A stretch of 10,103 nucleotides of DNA from Phycisphaerae bacterium (lineage in GTDB: Bacteria; Planctomycetota; Phycisphaerae; JAAYCJ01): the NCBI GenBank assembly GCA_012514125.1, contig JAAZAW010000073.1, forward strand, positions 1 to 10,103, in the 5' to 3' direction. The notes beneath the pieces were generated by a model. It saw nothing but the letters and a program-made list of their open reading frames with translations, was not told the DNA's origin and made no database searches. Below are positions 6,414 to 10,103 of the stretch, piece by piece (within the stretch, counting starts at the first letter, position 1; each line of letters begins with the position of its first letter). The translations under genes were made by a program, and so were the position numbers.

Positions 6414-7508
6414 TTAACGGATCACCTGTTCAGGGGCCTTGGGCAGGCTGGAGAGGACCTTGAAGCCCGTATCGGTAATCAGGACGTCGTCTTCGATCCT
6501 GACGCCGCCTTTTCCGGGGATGTAAATTCCCGGTTCGACGGTAACGATCATTCCGGGTGTCAAAAGTTGTTTTGACTTTCCGGATAACGTCGGTGCTTCG
6601 TGAACCTCAAGTCCAAAGCCATGTCCCAGACCATGGTTAAAATAGCGACCGAATTTTGCCCGGTCGATGATCTTTCGAGCCACGCCATCTACCTGGTCGG
6701 CAGGAATGCCCGGCTTGATCGCGTCGATGGCGGCAAGCTGAGCCTCAAGGCAGACCGAGTACATGGTTTTAAAGTAAGGCGGCATTTTACCGAGGTAGAC
6801 GGTGCGCGTCAAGTCGGAGCAATAGCTATCTGCAAGGGCGCCGAAGTCGAAAATAATGGGTTTTCCCGCGGTGATTTTCTGTTGAGAGGTTCGGGCGTGA
6901 GGCTTGGCGGCGTTCGGGCCGCAGGCAACGATAATTTCGAAAGAGGCTTTTTCGGCGCCCAGGGCACGCATGCGGTATTCGAGTTCGGCGGCAACTTCGT
7001 TTTCGGTTCGACCGGGTTCAAGATCGTCTAAAAGATCGAGAAAGGCGGCTTCGGCAATGGCCAGGGCCTTTTTGATCCGGACCAGTTCCTCGGCGGTCTT
7101 AATTTGGCGCATGTCGTGGATGGGTTTGGCGGAAAGGGTCTTGAATTTCGTTTTTTTGCAGGTGGTATCGAGTCGTTTCTTGAGGCTCAGGGTAATTTCT
7201 TCAGCAAAAAGCCCCACTGACGGCAGGGCGAATTTGTCGAGGATTCCGGCCAGACAATCGACGATAGGACCGGTGCGAACGACGATACGCGACTGGGGCG
7301 ATTCTTCCCGGGCCTGAAGGTCGTATCGTCCGTCGGTGATGAGCAGAGTTTTTTCAGGGGTAAGCAGGGCGAAGCTGTCGTGGCCGGTAAAGTTGGTAAA
7401 ATAAAAAATATTCGGCTGGGTGGTCAGCAGGACGCCCGAGAGCGGAGCGATGTTCGCATCGGCGAATAAATTACGAATCCGTTGCGTATGAATATTTTTG
7501 ACGGCCAT
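6414..7508 (-). CDS. pepP: Xaa-Pro aminopeptidase (peptidase family M24B)
   Basis: A 364-residue cytoplasmic metallopeptidase that removes an N-terminal residue preceding proline. An N-terminal creatinase-like domain (about 1-130) precedes the pita-bread catalytic domain (about 140-355). All five dinuclear-metal ligands are present: Asp221 (IIFDFG), Asp232 (CSDLTRT), His296 (GLGHGFG), Glu325 (TVEPGIY) and Glu339 (VRIEDD). The supporting histidines His204 (KPHARTS) and His303 (EVHEAP) are also there. Length suits the short bacterial PepP/YqhT type. ATG 7508 is preceded by AAGGA with 9 nt spacing. It is the first gene of the - strand cluster before accB. By general knowledge pepP is often followed by efp (elongation factor P) ahead of accBC; here efp is absent. 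The 96-bp region shared with divergent ruvX must hold promoters for both, but I could not identify a convincing one. Confidence 0.93.
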   Translation of the reverse strand: MAVKNIHTQRIRNLFADANIAPLSGVLLTTQPNIFYFTNFTGHDSFALLTPEKTLLITDGRYDLQAREESPQSRIVVRTGPIVDCLAGILDKFALPSVGLFAEEITLSLKKRLDTTCKKTKFKTLSAKPIHDMRQIKTAEELVRIKKALAIAEAAFLDLLDDLEPGRTENEVAAELEYRMRALGAEKASFEIIVACGPNAAKPHARTSQQKITAGKPIIFDFGALADSYCSDLTRTVYLGKMPPYFKTMYSVCLEAQLAAIDAIKPGIPADQVDGVARKIIDRAKFGRYFNHGLGHGFGLEVHEAPTLSGKSKQLLTPGMIVTVEPGIYIPGKGGVRIEDDVLITDTGFKVLSSLPKAPEQVIR

Positions 7509-7604
7509 AAATTTTGTTCCTTTTTAGGCGAAATATGTTTTATTAAGTGTAACAGGGTTGAAGGGGGATGTCGATAAAAGAAGAAAAATCAGGAAAAAGA
7601 AATA

Positions 7605-8054
7605 ATGGGACGGATTATCGGGATCGATTATGGAACAAAGCGAATCGGGTTGGCGATCGGCGAGATGGTAACGCAGATTGCCATGCCCTGGAAAATTCTG
7701 CCCGGACGAGACGATCCGGCGGTGGATGCGGAGATTGTTTATAAACTATTGATGGCGGAGGGAGAGAAAGCGGAGTTATTCGTGGTGGGGCTGCCGAAAA
7801 ATATGGATGGGACGGAAGGTCCGCAAGCGGAAATTTGCCGGAAATTCGGCGAGCATCTATCGGCGGTTTCGGGAATAGAGGTGGTCTATCAGGATGAGCG
7901 GTTAAGTTCATTTACCGCCGAGAGAAAATTCGGACTGACCTTGCGTGAACGAATGAAAGATCGTCGCAACAAACCAGCGAAAAAAAAGAAACCCATCGAT
8001 GCCGTAGCGGCAGCGGTGATTCTGGAGAGTTATTTACAAGGACTGGGACGCTAA
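7605..8054 (+). CDS. ruvX: Putative pre-16S rRNA nuclease (YqgF/RuvX family)
   Basis: A 149-residue RNase-H-fold protein. The family acts in final processing of the 16S rRNA 5' end; the older name marks it as a putative Holliday junction resolvase. The signature blocks are present in order: GIDYGTKRIGLA with Asp8, VGLPKNMDG (about 61-69), YQDERLSS with Asp97-Glu98, and IDAVAAAVIL with Asp132. Asp8, Glu98 and Asp132 form the likely catalytic acidic set. The stretch before the last block (about 115-130) is very basic (RRNKPAKKKKP), which may help RNA binding. ATG 7605 follows AGGA (7591-7594) at 10 nt. It is divergent from pepP and is a single gene here, since 293 bp separate it from gap. No terminator is evident after it. 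Confidence 0.93.
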   Translation: MGRIIGIDYGTKRIGLAIGEMVTQIAMPWKILPGRDDPAVDAEIVYKLLMAEGEKAELFVVGLPKNMDGTEGPQAEICRKFGEHLSAVSGIEVVYQDERLSSFTAERKFGLTLRERMKDRRNKPAKKKKPIDAVAAAVILESYLQGLGR

Positions 8055-8347
8055 GTGCCGTTTTCAAAATAAGAAAGTAACAGAGCAAAAACAACTTTGT
8101 CATGGGCTGGTGTGATCGGATAATGACGGAAAAAGTTTGATCCGCCCCGAATCTTTTCGCCCTTCAATTGCGAAAGGCAGTGCTGAGGCATACTGAGGCG
8201 TTGCCTGAATTTCATTTTGAAAAGATACGAGAATTTCAAAAAACCCTTGATTATAATTGTAATAATCAATATGCTCGCGGTTTGGATAAAACCAAAGTAT
8301 TTGATATTACTGATAATGGTTTTGGCTATTTTATAAGGAGTTTTGAA
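8055..8347 (+). promoter_or_regulatory. AT-rich leader of gap with candidate promoter and dyad operators
   Basis: No convincing gene lies in these 293 bp. A sigma70-like promoter can be drawn as TTGATT (8247-8252), 17 bp, then TATGCT (8270-8275). Over it lies a dyad with perfect 8-bp arms, TTGATTAT (8247-8254) and ATAATCAA (8262-8269), with a 7-bp spacer. A TATAAT also occurs at 8252-8257. A second dyad, TTTGG-N6-CCAAA, is at 8281-8296, and AAAACCA (8288-8294) pairs with TGGTTTT (8317-8323). Further up, CTGAGGC is repeated at 8183 and 8193, inside a weak AGGCA/TGCCT hairpin (8175-8206). The dyad over the -35 and spacer would suit a repressor site. This is inference from sequence shape; no regulator is named. 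Confidence 0.45.
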
Positions 8348-9370
8348 ATGGCAGTGAAAGTAGGTATTAATGGTTTCGGTCGTATCGGACGACTGGTTTT
8401 CCGTGTTCTTGCGAGCCGTCCGAGCGAATTTGACGTTGTGGCGATCAACGATATGTTCGACGCCGATATGCTGGGTTATATGCTCAAATATGATTCCACG
8501 CAGGGCAGATTTGAAGGTACGGTTGAAGTCAAAGGCACGAGCCTGATCGTCAACGGTAAGGAAATTCCGATTTTGTGCGAAAGAGATCCGAGCAAGCTCC
8601 CCTGGGGCCAGCTCAAGGCTGATGTGGTTCTTGAATCGACTGGTCGATTCACCAATCGCGCCGCTGAAGGCAAACCCGGTTATGACAGCCACCTGACCGC
8701 CGGCGCCAAAAAGGTCATTCTCTCGGCTCCTGCGAAAGATGCTCCGGATGCGACCATCGTTCTTGGTGTCAACGACGACCAGTTGACCGCTGAAATGAAG
8801 ACGATTTCCAACGCATCGTGCACCACGAACTCGCTGGCTCCGGTGTGCAAGGTTCTGCAGGAAAAAATCGGCATCGTCAAAGGTCTGATGACGACGGTTC
8901 ACGCTTACACCAATGACCAGGCCATTCTGGATATGCCCTACAAGGACAAACGTCGCGGTCGTGCCGCAGCGGTCAATACCGTTCCGAGCACTACCGGTGC
9001 CGCTAAGGCGCTGGGTGAAGTCATTCCGAGCCTCAAGGGCAAGCTGCACGGTTATTCTCTGCGTATTCCGGTTCCGACCGGTTCGATCACCGATCTGACC
9101 TTCGTCGCCAGCCGTAAAGTAACCGCGGCGGAAATTAACGACATCATCAAGGAAGCTGCTGCTGCCGGTCCGATGAAGGGAATTATCGAATATGTTGCTG
9201 AACCGATCGTTTCCAGTGACATCGTTCACAACCCGCACAGCTCGATCTTCGATGCGACCAATACCATGGTCATCGCCGATGATATGGTCAAGGTCACGAT
9301 GTGGTATGACAACGAATGGGGTTATTCCAATCGTACAGCCGACCTCATCAAGAAGGTTGCCACCATATAA
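8348..9370 (+). CDS. gapA: Glyceraldehyde-3-phosphate dehydrogenase, type I
   Basis: A 340-residue cytoplasmic enzyme that oxidatively phosphorylates glyceraldehyde 3-phosphate to 1,3-bisphosphoglycerate in glycolysis. The N-terminus carries the Rossmann motif INGFGRIGR. Asp35 in VVAIND is the usual marker of NAD preference. The catalytic Cys158 lies in ASCTTNSLAP and His185 in HAYTNDQ. Downstream are the RGRAAAVNTVPSTTGA block that binds phosphate, and WYDNEWGYSNR near the C-terminus. The frame is open 60 codons upstream to 8168, but ATG 8348 is the true start: AAGGAG (8335-8340) lies 7 nt before it and homology begins exactly there. Codon choice (CGT, GGT, CTG, GAC) looks more biased than in neighbouring genes, as expected for high expression. 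A strong terminator follows, so it is probably monocistronic. Confidence 0.98.
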   Translation: MAVKVGINGFGRIGRLVFRVLASRPSEFDVVAINDMFDADMLGYMLKYDSTQGRFEGTVEVKGTSLIVNGKEIPILCERDPSKLPWGQLKADVVLESTGRFTNRAAEGKPGYDSHLTAGAKKVILSAPAKDAPDATIVLGVNDDQLTAEMKTISNASCTTNSLAPVCKVLQEKIGIVKGLMTTVHAYTNDQAILDMPYKDKRRGRAAAVNTVPSTTGAAKALGEVIPSLKGKLHGYSLRIPVPTGSITDLTFVASRKVTAAEINDIIKEAAAAGPMKGIIEYVAEPIVSSDIVHNPHSSIFDATNTMVIADDMVKVTMWYDNEWGYSNRTADLIKKVATI

Positions 9371-9396
9371 GTTAATTTTTGAAAATTGGGAAAAAG

Positions 9397-9426
9397 AAAA
9401 GGCCGTCCATTCGGGCGGCCTTTTTT
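9397..9426 (+). terminator. Intrinsic terminator of gap, probably bidirectional
   Basis: A 12-bp stem of AAAAGGCCGTCC pairing with GGGCGGCCTTTT (one G-T wobble) closes an ATTC tetraloop and runs into six T residues (9421-9426). It begins 26 nt after the gap stop. On the - strand the same stem is followed by a T-rich run, so it could also end the PEP-CTERM gene that stops at 9448. Confidence 0.93.
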
Positions 9427-9447
9427 ATGATACCTTTTTGCGGAAAA

Positions 9448-10080
9448 TCATATTCGACGTTTTTTCGAAATCAGCCAGCTACCCAGCAGTATCATGCCGA
9501 GAGTCATCGGTTCGGGTACCACACCAGGCCGAAGGATGTGATAGTCCACAGAACCATTAGCTGAGGATGCGATGGGATCGATGTCGTTAGGGACAAAGCC
9601 CTTTATAACGTCGCTGGTGTTGTTGTAATTGTAGGCGTAATTTTTTCCGCCATTTTTGGCATAGAAATCACCCCAGACAGGGGCTCGAGTACTCCAGAAA
9701 GTCCAAGTCATACTATATACATCTTTGCCGATTGAATTGAACCGAATACCATAGATATTTTCCGGCATGCCATCATTTCCTGGCTTTTCGGTATGAGTTT
9801 TGACGCTCTCTAACGTTGCTCCGGTCAGACCGTCAAGATCGGTGAGAGCGAAATCGGTATCGGTTTCGATGATGATATGAGAGATGCCGGATTTATCTCC
9901 ATCGTGACTGAAAGTATAGGTATATTTCCATGGATAACCTGGATGGCTTGTGTCTTCGTTCGTTATCTCCCATGTGATACTAATTCCATTTACTTCGTGC
10001 GCGGGGGCTAATGTCACGATATCCCGATTTCGAAGCTCATACTGCCTGAAATAGTTTATTGACATTAAAGTACCGCGCAT
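9448..10080 (-). CDS. PEP-CTERM sorting-domain protein without visible signal peptide (start uncertain)
   Basis: Up to 210 residues. The C-terminus is a classic PEP-CTERM signal: VVPEP (187-191), a short hydrophobic stretch (192-205) and a basic tail, KKRRI. By family knowledge this tag sends exported proteins to an exosortase for processing at the envelope. The body is Asp/Asn/Thr/Tyr-rich, beta-like, and unrecognised. The odd point is the N-terminus: these proteins need a signal peptide, but here residues 1-35 are polar. No ribosome-binding site precedes ATG 10080, and a stop codon lies directly upstream. A promoter-like pair overlaps this ATG, so translation may begin further in. The neighbouring frames offer no signal peptide either. 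The gene may have lost its 5' end or be a pseudogene. The assignment rests on the C-terminal tag, which is clear. Confidence 0.7.
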   Translation of the reverse strand: MRGTLMSINYFRQYELRNRDIVTLAPAHEVNGISITWEITNEDTSHPGYPWKYTYTFSHDGDKSGISHIIIETDTDFALTDLDGLTGATLESVKTHTEKPGNDGMPENIYGIRFNSIGKDVYSMTWTFWSTRAPVWGDFYAKNGGKNYAYNYNNTSDVIKGFVPNDIDPIASSANGSVDYHILRPGVVPEPMTLGMILLGSWLISKKRRI

Positions 10081-10092
10081 TCAATAAGTCAA
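10064..10092 (-). promoter_or_regulatory. Candidate sigma70-like promoter for the PEP-CTERM gene
   Basis: On the - strand, TTGACT (10092-10087) and TTTAAT (10069-10064) are separated by exactly 17 bp, close to the -35 and -10 consensus. Transcription would start near 10057, inside the annotated frame, which excludes ATG 10080 as the start if the promoter is real. The region is AT-rich, so a chance match is possible. Confidence 0.4.
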
Positions 10093-10103
10093 TTCCGTAT
10101 TAA

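Noticed and set aside
8168..8347. 60-codon in-frame N-terminal extension of gap
   Set aside because: GAPDH homology begins exactly at ATG 8348, which has an AAGGAG 7 nt upstream. The extension is AT-rich, includes the candidate promoter and dyads, and matches no GAPDH domain.
8051..9238. Long (395 codon) antisense frame opposite gap
   Set aside because: It shadows a strongly codon-biased gene. It has no family resemblance, and gap on the other strand is certain.

Overview
The window looks like chromosomal DNA of a heterotrophic bacterium of moderate GC content. A Planctomycetota lineage, perhaps Phycisphaerae-like, is the best guess. That guess rests on the PEP-CTERM sorting-signal protein, the URO-D-like protein next to a family GH2 glycosidase, and the non-ATG start of accC. 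It is inference; no rRNA or other phylogenetic marker is present. I see no phage, transposase, CRISPR array, tRNA or rRNA.

Layout. (1) Positions 1-4112, + strand: a tightly packed sugar-utilisation operon. It holds the 3' end of a LacI/GalR-type regulator, a uroporphyrinogen-decarboxylase-fold protein of unknown substrate, and a GH2 beta-mannosidase. The stop and start codons abut or overlap, so the three are probably translationally coupled. (2) Positions 4113-4487: a gap between convergent genes. It holds an imperfect inverted repeat resembling REP-type elements, then an exact 21-bp-period tandem array (about 4248-4430) with a palindromic core. In the + frame the array encodes a small heptad-repeat, coiled-coil-like protein. 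This is the most unusual object in the window. (3) Positions 4488-7508, - strand: pepP, accB and accC in that transcription order. They encode an Xaa-Pro aminopeptidase and two acetyl-CoA carboxylase subunits, the biotin carrier and biotin carboxylase. (4) Positions 7605-8054, + strand: ruvX/yqgF, divergent from pepP. (5) Positions 8348-9370, + strand: gap, the glycolytic glyceraldehyde-3-phosphate dehydrogenase. It has a long AT-rich leader with dyads over a candidate promoter, and a strong intrinsic terminator. (6) Positions 9448-10080, - strand: a PEP-CTERM surface protein with no recognisable signal peptide, perhaps 5'-damaged.

The genes fall into unrelated modules. Module 1 would release mannose from beta-mannosides under its own regulator. 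AccB and AccC form half of the first committed step of fatty acid synthesis. RuvX matures 16S rRNA and GapA serves central glycolysis. The array in 4113-4487 has no obvious functional link to its neighbours. The best-supported reading is a short coding sequence, because substitutions between repeat units preserve amino acids in the + frame only.
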